Below, piece after piece: positions 1 through 8,570 of a stretch of DNA of 13,548 nucleotides (positions are counted from its first letter, which is position 1; every line of letters starts with the position of its first letter). Source of the stretch: Cylindrotheca closterium (lineage: Eukaryota; Bacillariophyta; Bacillariophyceae; Bacillariales; Bacillariaceae). The notes below the pieces were generated by a model. The model saw only the letters and a program-made list of their open reading frames with translations. It did not search any database and was not told the DNA's origin. Position numbers and translations under genes: made by a program. The stretch lies in NCBI GenBank assembly GCA_933822405.4, contig CAKOGP040001920.1:1-13548 (forward strand), read 5' to 3'.

Positions 1-421
1 GGCGTGGCTTTAGTAGAGCGGTACCGACTTGACGGGCGCACGCGTGCAATTCCGGAATCTCCAAGTAGTCCCGATATCTTTTGGTTGGCGCCGTTCGTCT
101 GCCCTTCGAGCTGATGCAAGAGATGGAACTTCAACCCAAGAAAAGTTCTTGGTACTGTATGAATATACCATACATATCATACAGTAGTACGTGAAACGCT
201 CAACCTTTTCCCCGCTAAGAGTAACATAGGTCTTTCGCCGAAAAAGAAAAAGCAAAAGCAAAAAGTAGAGATCGATTTCAGGTGCGCAAATAAACTTGTT
301 CAAGTCTCGACTTCCTACAGTATTCATGTGAGTACTGAAAGACACCCAAGTATGTCAATAATACCGTCGAGGAGCGTGAATTTTGAACCACAATTTGGGA
401 AAGAACCGCAGTTGAGAAATG
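1..421. other. intergenic, no gene seen
   Basis: No convincing coding region is visible. The longest open frames here lack a sensible ATG start or have low-complexity content. There is an A-rich purine run near 240-266, which read on the minus strand would give an artificial poly-Leu/Phe peptide. I see no RNA gene. Confidence 0.5.
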
Positions 422-650
422 GATGTTTCCGTGCCGCGAGGCATCAAAGAATAGTATCGTTTCCTCTGTTCCATGCCTTGTCGGATGGGTTGTCATTGCT
501 CTCGGCTCGCATGTCACTTAGGTGGATTGAAATGCCTCCCATGAAATGTATATAATAGAGAATAGACAGTGAATGGAATTTATATGTGCAACCGTTATAA
601 AAGTATTTTATCAATGGAAGATATAATATCCCGTGTGTACCTTCAAATTT
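422..650. repeat. direct repeat copy 1 (about 229 bp)
   Basis: This copy starts at gatgtttccgtg and ends at cttcaaattt. It matches 659-883 closely over its whole length, with scattered substitutions (for example tatcgttt versus taccgctt) and a few small indels in the AT-rich middle. The longest shared stretch runs through the ccatgccttgtcggatggg region. It contains no convincing ORF. It looks like an old local duplication of noncoding DNA, or two fragments of one dispersed repeat. Confidence 0.9.
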
Positions 651-658
651 AGGAAATT

Positions 659-883
659 GATGTTTCCGTGACGCGTCGCATCAAAGAATAGTACCGCTTC
701 CTCTGTTCCATGCCTTGTCGGATGGGTTGTCATTGCTCTCGGCACGCATGTCACTTCGGTGGATTGAAATGCCTCCCATGAAATGTATATATATTAGAGG
801 ATATAGCCAGTCAATGGAATTTATATGTGTGCGGCTATTAGTATTTTTTCAATGGAAGATATCCCGTGTGTATCTTCAAGTTT
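659..883. repeat. direct repeat copy 2 (about 225 bp)
   Basis: This is the second copy of the 422-650 repeat, offset by about 237 bp, with only 8 bp separating the two. It lies about 210 bp upstream of the ATG of the gene at 1094 and could contribute to its upstream region. The substitutions and indels show the duplication is not recent, unlike the near-identical LTR array further right. Confidence 0.9.
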
Positions 884-918
884 CAAAAGGTAGAGAGCGA
901 AAGTGCTTGCTGCTAGGA

Positions 919-932
919 CGTACACGTGTACG
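919..932. promoter_or_regulatory. 14-bp perfect palindrome with G-box/E-box core
   Basis: The sequence cgtacacgtgtacg reads the same on both strands and is centred on CACGTG, the classical G-box/E-box core bound by bHLH and some bZIP factors. It lies 161 bp upstream of the ATG at 1094, a plausible distance for a regulatory site in a compact diatom genome. The palindrome is seen directly; its use as a binding site is inferred. Confidence 0.4.
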
Positions 933-1093
933 GTGTACCCGTGGGATCTCTTTTTCTTCAGCACCGTCGGAGTTTTGGATCGCGAATACACTATCCATTG
1001 GCCTTTGGCCATTGGACCCACAGAGAGGAACCCGAAGTCAACATGAATGCAAAATATCTCACAAAAAGAATTTGACATCACAGCAACATCAAA

Positions 1094-1675
1094 ATGCCAA
1101 ACACAAGAAGAGTAACCATCAACCCGACTGTCAAGGTTCATGAAGTCTTGACCCTTTACGATTACACTGCTAGCGAAATAAGTGCCACCTGGTACGATGA
1201 ACATGAAATGGACAAAATCGCGAGAAAACTCGAGGACGGGAACGCCAAAAGCGGCAAGTACTGCATTCGAGGCTTGGAGACCCACACCACATTGGGCTCC
1301 GTCAGCAAGAGAGGCAACAGAGAAGCTGCGAAAACAGCAGTGCTCGAAGAACAAGCAAGGCAATGGCACGCTGGTAATGAGGAAACGGACGTCCAAACCA
1401 TCTCCGATTCTTACCGATGCACAACCTCAAGTTGCCAAATGTGGGCTCAAGTTGTTGGTAGTCGTGACCGACAAGAAGTAGAAGCCTATCTATATGATGA
1501 CGATGAGGAGGAGGAAAACGAGGAAGATCAAGTCATTTTGGAAAAACCAGCTCCTTCCTCTACAGTCGTCTGTTCGCACAGCCAAGAATCCACAATAGTA
1601 CTACGGGCAGCGATGACAGCTAGTGGTATCGCTACGGTTCTTCGATATTACAGACCTATGGAACTCACAATGTAG
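1094..1675 (+). CDS. diatom orphan-family protein with RGLE motif (193 aa)
   Basis: This is an intact single-exon ORF of 193 aa. The ATG at 1094 has A at -3 and follows an A-rich leader. The N-terminal part runs from an Arg-Arg-Val-Thr start through a Val-rich strand (13-22) to a Trp-Tyr pair (33-34). It is followed by CIRGLE at 57-62 and an Arg/Ala/Val-Leu-Glu-Glu-Gln helix at about 71-90. I recall the pattern 'VTIN..VKVHEV...WY...RGLE...AVLEEQ' from a large lineage-specific family of short diatom proteins of unknown function. Residues 135-145 form a highly acidic patch, and the rest of the C-terminus is Ser/Thr-rich. No signal peptide or membrane segment is visible, so a soluble nuclear or cytosolic location is likely. 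An AATAAA-like sequence lies just after the stop, near 1680. Family membership is from memory; no biochemical role can be assigned. Confidence 0.75.
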   Translation: MPNTRRVTINPTVKVHEVLTLYDYTASEISATWYDEHEMDKIARKLEDGNAKSGKYCIRGLETHTTLGSVSKRGNREAAKTAVLEEQARQWHAGNEETDVQTISDSYRCTTSSCQMWAQVVGSRDRQEVEAYLYDDDEEEENEEDQVILEKPAPSSTVVCSHSQESTIVLRAAMTASGIATVLRYYRPMELTM

Positions 1676-2294
1676 CATAAAATAAATATACTCGACTCTA
1701 AATTAGTACTCTCTATCTACGTCCTATATTAGGGGGAGGTTAGGTCCAAGCTCCATACCGCCGTAGCAGGTTATTTTGTTTATCGAACGACTAGGCACCT
1801 TGTGCTAATAGCCCTCGATCACGAGGAAACGCTGTGAACCCCCTAGGATCACTTCTAGCTGCCTTGCCAAAGAATGGGATAGTACTGTGACGGTGGTAGA
1901 TTGACAAGAAACCGAAATTGTTTAGAACTACATGAGTTGACGGATACATGAAATGGTAGACACTGATTTTCAATCTTTTAGCTAGAGTACTATATATTGT
2001 CGAGTATCGTTCAGTCCCCTCTGATGGCAGAATGCCACTAAAAGAAACCGAAGGCGCGCAGCTGCTAGGTCGTACTACTGCTGGTCTCTTCACCTTTGGA
2101 ATCAAGCCATTGTCTCTAATGGGTGCATCAAGGCGGATTGTATTCTTGTTCGAGTAGAATATGCGATGCAAGAATCTGAAAGCATCATCTATGAGCATTC
2201 TCTTGTAAGATACTTTCCTATCTCGGCGTTCTTGGCCATCAACTTTGCCATCATCAAGGAGCGAGGAACCCAAAAAAGGTTTTTGCCTATAATT

Positions 2295-2381
2295 CTGGCG
2301 TTAGCCAGGATCATAGCGCATGTCGTCTTTTGACACTATGCGCGAGACTAACACTGTAATCTATAGCCCCTACATTACAGT
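2295..2381. other. three successive short inverted repeats
   Basis: Three potential hairpins follow one another. CTGGC at 2295-2299 pairs with GCCAG at 2304-2308 across a 4-nt loop. GCGCAT at 2316-2321 pairs with ATGCGC at 2338-2343, with a smaller inner GTC/GAC pair. ACTGTAAT at 2353-2360 pairs perfectly with ATTACAGT at 2374-2381 across 13 nt. The pairings are seen directly; function is unknown (LTR/UTR remnant or promoter-associated structure). Confidence 0.45.
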
Positions 2382-2386
2382 CTTAT

Positions 2387-2529
2387 TGCTTTATTCTTCT
2401 CTTCTCTTTTCTTTTATCTTCTCTTCCCTTATTTCTTTTATCATCTTCTACTCTCTTGGTTTTTTTTGTGACTACGCGGGCACGCTGTGCGGTTAATTTC
2501 ATCTTCCTCTTTCCCCTTCTTTTTCCCCC
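2387..2529. repeat. pyrimidine-rich low-complexity tract
   Basis: About 140 nt dominated by C and T on the plus strand (repeated TTCTTCTCTTCTC-type runs and ttttccccc), interrupted by a more mixed patch near 2470-2500. It ends in CCCCGGGG at 2526-2533, where the retroelement array is inserted. CT-rich runs of this type are common in promoters and 5' UTRs of many eukaryotes, which fits a role as the displaced upstream region of the gene at 10361. Confidence 0.5.
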
Positions 2530-2530
2530 G

Positions 2531-2534
2531 GGGA
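2531..2534. repeat. left target-site duplication GGGA
   Basis: GGGA lies directly before the TG of the leftmost LTR and is repeated at 10252-10255 directly after the CA of the rightmost LTR. A fifth base does not match, and most Copia elements make 5-bp duplications, so the exact length is uncertain. None of the internal LTR junctions carries this tetranucleotide. Confidence 0.7.
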
Positions 2535-2800
2535 TGAATTGAATACGTGTGTAAGGTGAAGATGGTAACAGTCACTATCGTATTACGTTGTTGTTGTGAA
2601 TCGTTGTCGGATTCCTTTTAATTGTGATGTGGATAATTGCATGTTTATCCAAACGGATCGTGAACGTGTTCGCGTGTCGAACCCGTTCCTCGCCAATATA
2701 TACATTACTTATTGGCCGTGCATGACAGAGAACAAGCTGGACATCTGCTTGTGTCTCTGACTCATCATGTGACATCTACGACATGCCTGACATCAAAACA
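2535..2800 (-). repeat. LTR1 (left outer LTR, 266 bp)
   Basis: It begins TGAATTG and ends AAAACA, so it carries the canonical TG...CA ends. At five variable LTR positions (63, 132, 192, 219, 236 from the left end) it has T, G, C, G, T. The T at LTR position 236 (window 2770) is unique to this copy. In element orientation it is the 3' LTR of unit 1, preceded by a polypurine tract. Confidence 0.92.
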
Positions 2801-2808
2801 CTCCTCTC
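2801..2808 (-). other. polypurine tract, unit 1
   Basis: Read on the minus strand, GAGAGGAG lies immediately before the TG of the LTR, where plus-strand DNA synthesis is primed in LTR retroelements. It fixes the element's orientation as minus. Confidence 0.8.
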
Positions 2809-3044
2809 AAGTTGTTCGCATTACCTTGAAGGCGGACGACTTGCATTGCTTAATCCATTTTGGATATCAACAAACGACGGGGTAGAGCAGGTGTTATTCA
2901 GCCACTGACATGTAACAAATGGTAGTACCATCTCTTCTGGTAGGTTCGATATGGGGCATTCTACTCCTCGTCCAGTATAAAAAGAAAAATGGGGGGACTT
3001 CCGTCGATCAATCCACTCAAGAATGCAAAATGTCACAGTGCCGC

Positions 3045-4348
3045 TCAGTCTTTGACATTGACTTTCACGTTAGCCGACACTTTGGCATAGCTTATCTTCC
3101 CTTTCTTGGGGGATCCCTTTCCACTCTGCTTCTTGCTATCTCTTAGCAGGATGCCTGCGGCTTGGGCTGCTTTGCCAGCTGGAGTCAGTCGCCACTCCGC
3201 AAGTTCCTTTCTCTCGTCGTTTCCAAGTTTCTGGTACTCTGGTAGGGTGTGGAAGCGAAGATGGAGGCCGGTACGCTGGCCTTTACCTCCTCCAACTCCC
3301 ACAGATGCAATGTCAACATCACCAGTGTCAACCTCAAGAGCAGAAATTTCTGCACTCTGGCGCTTGCCTCCTAGGTTTCGCTTGGCAACCGGGCAATGAG
3401 GCTGAATATGGGCCGAAGCCAATTCAAAATCAGCAATCATTACGTTGCTAGCTTGGACCATTGCAATTGCCGCATTCAATCGAGCATCACTGGAAAGAAT
3501 TCCATCAAGTAGTTGTTTGACACGCGTCTGTTGGTTAGGCAACTGGTATGCAACATGTTCTGACGCAGAAACGAGGTGTTGGTATGCATTGCGGTGCACA
3601 GCAATGTATGCCTCGACTGTCAGGTTACCAGCTCCTTTCCACTTTGCGTTGCGCATCATGTTATCATACTTAGTGATCTCTGATAGCCACTTGTCGTCAC
3701 CTAGGTAGGTTTTGATAAGGGCAAAGTAGGCTTTTCGGCCTTGTCCCTTCGCACGAAAAGGCTCGATACAGGAGACATAGTTCGTGGATCTCACAGCTTC
3801 ATCAAGCTTCTGAAAAAGAGTCTTATCGTCCGTTTTGAAGGATGGGTGCGAGTGACTTGCTCTAAGTTGTCGCTCATCCCAAAGAGAGCCATAGACTTCA
3901 GAAAAAGCTTTGTTCTCTTCCAATGGAGGTGCAGGGTCGACTGGCACTTCCTCCGGGCGAATCACATAATACAGGGTGATTCCGAATCTTGCTGACTTCG
4001 TAGTCTGCATTGCAATCACAAACGCAGAGACCCATTTCATTGGTGGAAGGGCTCGGCTAATTGTGGGAACTGGCGGTTCAGGCCTTCCTTGAAGGGAAAC
4101 AATGGTCTTCCAGTCCTCGGCAAAATGTTTCAATGTGTTCTCATAATGCATCATTGCGGCAGTGATTTCGCGACCAACAAGCTTGTAGTTGCGAGATGCT
4201 CCGATAAGTCATCCTTGGTGTAGTCGGCAAAACTCTCGAATGTTGTCAAGCCATCAAGTTCCAGTTGGTCCCGTATATCCTGCACGATGCGCATCTGGAC
4301 TTCTTGCTCCCAGAAAGCAGTCATCGCTGCTGGATCGATTTGCACCAT
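3045..4348 (-). pseudogene. gag: gag, unit 1, broken by 82-bp deletion
   Basis: Compared with the intact copy at 8571-9956, this copy lacks 82 bp at the 4200/4201 junction. After residue 49 the frame shifts, adding 16 unrelated residues before a stop, giving a 65-aa N-terminal ORF (4348-4151). A 369-aa ORF (4154-3045) then starts at the ATG equivalent to Met93 and runs to the normal Gag C-terminus, so the capsid-like core and basic tail stay open. The two ORFs overlap at an ATGA. Against the intact copy, residues differ at Gln114 (Glu in the intact copy), Ala364/Glu366 (Gly/Asp) and Leu389 (Val). The long fragment could still be translated by reinitiation, but a full Gag cannot be made. Confidence 0.88.
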
Positions 4349-4376
4349 AGTTGTAGCTTATTTGGGTCTGATAAAC

Positions 4377-4642
4377 TGAATTGAATACGTGTGTAAGGTG
4401 AAGATGGTAACAGTCACTATCGTATTACGTTGTTGTTGCGAATCGTTGTCGGATTCCTTTTAATTGTGATGTGGATAATTGCATGTTTATCCAAACGGAT
4501 CGTGAACATGTTCGCGTGTCGAACCCGTTCCTCGCCAATATATACATTACTTATTGGCCGTGCATGATAGAGAACAAGCTGGACATCTGCTTGTTTCTCT
4601 GACTCATCATGCGACATCTACGACATGCCTGACATCAAAACA
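4377..4642 (-). repeat. LTR2 (266 bp)
   Basis: Shared by units 1 and 2. Variable positions read C, A, T, T, C. The A at LTR position 132 makes a perfect 10-bp palindrome GAACATGTTC, which LTR1, LTR4 and LTR5 lack. It looks identical to LTR3. Confidence 0.92.
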
Positions 4643-4650
4643 CTCCTCTC
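4643..4650 (-). other. polypurine tract, unit 2
   Basis: GAGAGGAG on the minus strand directly abuts the LTR, as in the other units. Confidence 0.8.
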
Positions 4651-4886
4651 AAGTTGTTCGCATTACCTTGAAGGCGGACGACTTGCATTGCTTAATCCAT
4701 TTTGGATATCAACAAACGACGGGGTAGAGCAGGTGTTATTCAGCCACTGACATGTAACAAATGGTAGTACCATCTCTTCTGGTAGGTTCGATATGGGGCA
4801 TTCTACTCCTCGTCCAGTATAAAAAGAAAAATGGGGGGACTTCCGTCGATCAATCCACTCAAGAATGCAAAATGTCACAGTGCCGC

Positions 4887-6190
4887 TCAGTCTTTGACAT
4901 TGACTTTCACGTTAGCCGACACTTTGGCATAGCTTATCTTCCCTTTCTTGGGGGATCCCTTTCCACTCTGCTTCTTGCTATCTCTTAGCAGGATGCCTGC
5001 GGCTTGGGCTGCTTTGCCAGCTGGAGTCAGTCGCCACTCCGCAAGTTCCTTTCTCTCGTCGTTTCCAAGTTTCTGGTACTCTGGTAGGGTGTGGAAGCGA
5101 AGATGGAGGCCGGTACGCTGGCCTTTACCTCCTCCAACTCCCACAGATGCAATGTCAACATCACCAGTGTCAACCTCAAGAGCAGAAATTTCTGCACTCT
5201 GGCGCTTGCCTCCTAGGTTTCGCTTGGCAACCGGGCAATGAGGCTGAATATGGGCCGAAGCCAATTCAAAATCAGCAATCATTACGTTGCTAGCTTGGAC
5301 CATTGCAATTGCCGCATTCAATCGAGCATCACTGGAAAGAATTCCATCAAGTAGTTGTTTGACACGCGTCTGTTGGTTAGGCAACTGGTATGCAACATGT
5401 TCTGACGCAGAAACGAGGTGTTGGTATGCATTGCGGTGCACAGCAATGTATGCCTCGACTGTCAGGTTACCAGCTCCTTTCCACTTTGCGTTGCGCATCA
5501 TGTTATCATACTTAGTGATCTCTGATAGCCACTTGTCGTCACCTAGGTAGGTTTTGATAAGGGCAAAGTAGGCTTTTCGGCCTTGTCCCTTCGCACGAAA
5601 AGGCTCGATACAGGAGACATAGTTCGTGGATCTCACAGCTTCATCAAGCTTCTGAAAAAGAGTCTTATCGTCCGTTTTGAAGGATGGGTGCGAGTGACTT
5701 GCTCTAAGTTGTCGCTCATCCCAAAGAGAGCCATAGACTTCAGAAAAAGCTTTGTTCTCTTCCAATGGAGGTGCAGGGTCGACTGGCACTTCCTCCGGGC
5801 GAATCACATAATACAGGGTGATTCCGAATCTTGCTGACTTCGTAGTCTGCATTGCAATCACAAACGCAGAGACCCATTTCATTGGTGGAAGGGCTCGGCT
5901 AATTGTGGGAACTGGCGGTTCAGGCCTTCCTTGAAGGGAAACAATGGTCTTCCAGTCCTCGGCAAAATGTTTCAATGTGTTCTCATAATGCATCATTGCG
6001 GCAGTGATTTCGCGACCAACAAGCTTGTAGTTGCGAGATGCTCCGATAAGTCATCCTTGGTGTAGTCGGCAAAACTCTCGAATGTTGTCAAGCCATCAAG
6101 TTCCAGTTGGTCCCGTATATCCTGCACGATGCGCATCTGGACTTCTTGCTCCCAGAAAGCAGTCATCGCTGCTGGATCGATTTGCACCAT
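4887..6190 (-). pseudogene. gag: gag, unit 2, broken by the same 82-bp deletion
   Basis: Its two ORFs (65 aa at 6190-5993; 369 aa at 5996-4887) have the same translations as those of unit 1, and the deletion junction is identical (6042/6043). Sharing an exact deletion and all four amino-acid differences from the intact copy shows that units 1-3 come from one deleted ancestor multiplied within the array, not from separate damage. It could be expressed only as N-terminal and C-terminal fragments. Confidence 0.88.
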
Positions 6191-6218
6191 AGTTGTAGCT
6201 TATTTGGGTCTGATAAAC

Positions 6219-6484
6219 TGAATTGAATACGTGTGTAAGGTGAAGATGGTAACAGTCACTATCGTATTACGTTGTTGTTGCGAATCGTTGTCGGATTCCT
6301 TTTAATTGTGATGTGGATAATTGCATGTTTATCCAAACGGATCGTGAACATGTTCGCGTGTCGAACCCGTTCCTCGCCAATATATACATTACTTATTGGC
6401 CGTGCATGATAGAGAACAAGCTGGACATCTGCTTGTTTCTCTGACTCATCATGCGACATCTACGACATGCCTGACATCAAAACA
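6219..6484 (-). repeat. LTR3 (266 bp)
   Basis: Shared by units 2 and 3. Variable positions read C, A, T, T, C, as in LTR2, including the GAACATGTTC palindrome. The LTR2/LTR3 identity marks the most recent duplication step in the array. Confidence 0.92.
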
Positions 6485-6492
6485 CTCCTCTC
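6485..6492 (-). other. polypurine tract, unit 3
   Basis: GAGAGGAG on the minus strand directly abuts the LTR. Confidence 0.8.
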
Positions 6493-6728
6493 AAGTTGTT
6501 CGCATTACCTTGAAGGCGGACGACTTGCATTGCTTAATCCATTTTGGATATCAACAAACGACGGGGTAGAGCAGGTGTTATTCAGCCACTGACATGTAAC
6601 AAATGGTAGTACCATCTCTTCTGGTAGGTTCGATATGGGGCATTCTACTCCTCGTCCAGTATAAAAAGAAAAATGGGGGGACTTCCGTCGATCAATCCAC
6701 TCAAGAATGCAAAATGTCACAGTGCCGC

Positions 6729-8032
6729 TCAGTCTTTGACATTGACTTTCACGTTAGCCGACACTTTGGCATAGCTTATCTTCCCTTTCTTGGGGGATCC
6801 CTTTCCACTCTGCTTCTTGCTATCTCTTAGCAGGATGCCTGCGGCTTGGGCTGCTTTGCCAGCTGGAGTCAGTCGCCACTCCGCAAGTTCCTTTCTCTCG
6901 TCGTTTCCAAGTTTCTGGTACTCTGGTAGGGTGTGGAAGCGAAGATGGAGGCCGGTACGCTGGCCTTTACCTCCTCCAACTCCCACAGATGCAATGTCAA
7001 CATCACCAGTGTCAACCTCAAGAGCAGAAATTTCTGCACTCTGGCGCTTGCCTCCTAGGTTTCGCTTGGCAACCGGGCAATGAGGCTGAATATGGGCCGA
7101 AGCCAATTCAAAATCAGCAATCATTACGTTGCTAGCTTGGACCATTGCAATTGCCGCATTCAATCGAGCATCACTGGAAAGAATTCCATCAAGTAGTTGT
7201 TTGACACGCGTCTGTTGGTTAGGCAACTGGTATGCAACATGTTCTGACGCAGAAACGAGGTGTTGGTATGCATTGCGGTGCACAGCAATGTATGCCTCGA
7301 CTGTCAGGTTACCAGCTCCTTTCCACTTTGCGTTGCGCATCATGTTATCATACTTAGTGATCTCTGATAGCCACTTGTCGTCACCTAGGTAGGTTTTGAT
7401 AAGGGCAAAGTAGGCTTTTCGGCCTTGTCCCTTCGCACGAAAAGGCTCGATACAGGAGACATAGTTCGTGGATCTCACAGCTTCATCAAGCTTCTGAAAA
7501 AGAGTCTTATCGTCCGTTTTGAAGGATGGGTGCGAGTGACTTGCTCTAAGTTGTCGCTCATCCCAAAGAGAGCCATAGACTTCAGAAAAAGCTTTGTTCT
7601 CTTCCAATGGAGGTGCAGGGTCGACTGGCACTTCCTCCGGGCGAATCACATAATACAGGGTGATTCCGAATCTTGCTGACTTCGTAGTCTGCATTGCAAT
7701 CACAAACGCAGAGACCCATTTCATTGGTGGAAGGGCTCGGCTAATTGTGGGAACTGGCGGTTCAGGCCTTCCTTGAAGGGAAACAATGGTCTTCCAGTCC
7801 TCGGCAAAATGTTTCAATGTGTTCTCATAATGCATCATTGCGGCAGTGATTTCGCGACCAACAAGCTTGTAGTTGCGAGATGCTCCGATAAGTCATCCTT
7901 GGTGTAGTCGGCAAAACTCTCGAATGTTGTCAAGCCATCAAGTTCCAGTTGGTCCCGTATATCCTGCACGATGCGCATCTGGACTTCTTGCTCCCAGAAA
8001 GCAGTCATCGCTGCTGGATCGATTTGCACCAT
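6729..8032 (-). pseudogene. gag: gag, unit 3, broken by the same 82-bp deletion
   Basis: It gives the same 65-aa (8032-7835) and 369-aa (7838-6729) products as units 1 and 2, with the deletion junction at 7884/7885. It neighbours the intact unit 4 across LTR4. Its upstream LTR (LTR4, the 5' LTR in element orientation) is of the T-G-C-G-C type, while its downstream LTR3 is C-A-T-T-C. The LTR pair of this unit is therefore mismatched, a sign of recombination rather than simple retrotransposition, which would leave both LTRs identical at insertion. Confidence 0.88.
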
Positions 8033-8060
8033 AGTTGTAGCTTATTTGGGTCTGATAAAC

Positions 8061-8326
8061 TGAATTGAATACGTGTGTAAGGTGAAGATGGTAACAGTCA
8101 CTATCGTATTACGTTGTTGTTGTGAATCGTTGTCGGATTCCTTTTAATTGTGATGTGGATAATTGCATGTTTATCCAAACGGATCGTGAACGTGTTCGCG
8201 TGTCGAACCCGTTCCTCGCCAATATATACATTACTTATTGGCCGTGCATGACAGAGAACAAGCTGGACATCTGCTTGTGTCTCTGACTCATCATGCGACA
8301 TCTACGACATGCCTGACATCAAAACA
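8061..8326 (-). repeat. LTR4 (266 bp)
   Basis: Shared by units 3 and 4. Variable positions read T, G, C, G, C: like LTR1 except at the last site. It separates the deleted units from the intact unit. Confidence 0.92.
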
Positions 8327-8334
8327 CTCCTCTC
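8327..8334 (-). other. polypurine tract, unit 4
   Basis: GAGAGGAG on the minus strand directly abuts the LTR. Confidence 0.8.
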
Positions 8335-8570
8335 AAGTTGTTCGCATTACCTTGAAGGCGGACGACTTGCATTGCTTAATCCATTTTGGATATCAACAAA
8401 CGACGGGGTAGAGCAGGTGTTATTCAGCCACTGACATGTAACAAATGGTAGTACCATCTCTTCTGGTAGGTTCGATATGGGGCATTCTACTCCTCGTCCA
8501 GTATAAAAAGAAAAATGGGGGGACTTCCGTCGATCAATCCACTCAAGAATGCAAAATGTCACAGTGCCGC

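Larger units (their letters stand above)
1676..2534. other. intergenic, structured and CT-rich, possible old LTR debris
   Basis: No convincing gene: the longest minus-strand open frame (1791-2273) starts at TTG and resembles no family I know. A purine run agggggagg at 1731-1739 resembles a Copia polypurine tract, so 1740-2390 could be a decayed plus-oriented LTR, but I cannot find its partner or clear TG/CA ends. The right part holds three inverted repeats and a pyrimidine-rich tract (separate entries). Because the retroelement array inserts at 2534, this stretch was originally contiguous with the DNA upstream of the gene at 10361. Confidence 0.4.

Noticed and set aside
10..345. 111-codon minus-strand frame
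   Set aside because: The first codon is GTG, a poly-Leu/Phe stretch comes from an A-rich run on the other strand, and no domain is visible.
715..1143. 142-codon plus-strand frame over the second direct repeat
   Set aside because: It starts at TTG, crosses noncoding repeat and promoter-like DNA, and overlaps the better supported gene at 1094.
1791..2273. 160-codon minus-strand frame
   Set aside because: It begins at TTG, the first internal ATG gives a shorter ordinary-looking peptide, and no family is recognised.
2575..2775. 66-codon minus-strand frame within each LTR
   Set aside because: It lies across the U3/R promoter elements, has no family resemblance and its changes between copies follow the LTR variants; no sign of coding selection.
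3106..3995. Plus-strand open frames (75-97 codons) repeated in every array unit
   Set aside because: They recur only because the array repeats, and they are opposite-strand shadows of gag with Trp/Arg/Ser-biased composition.
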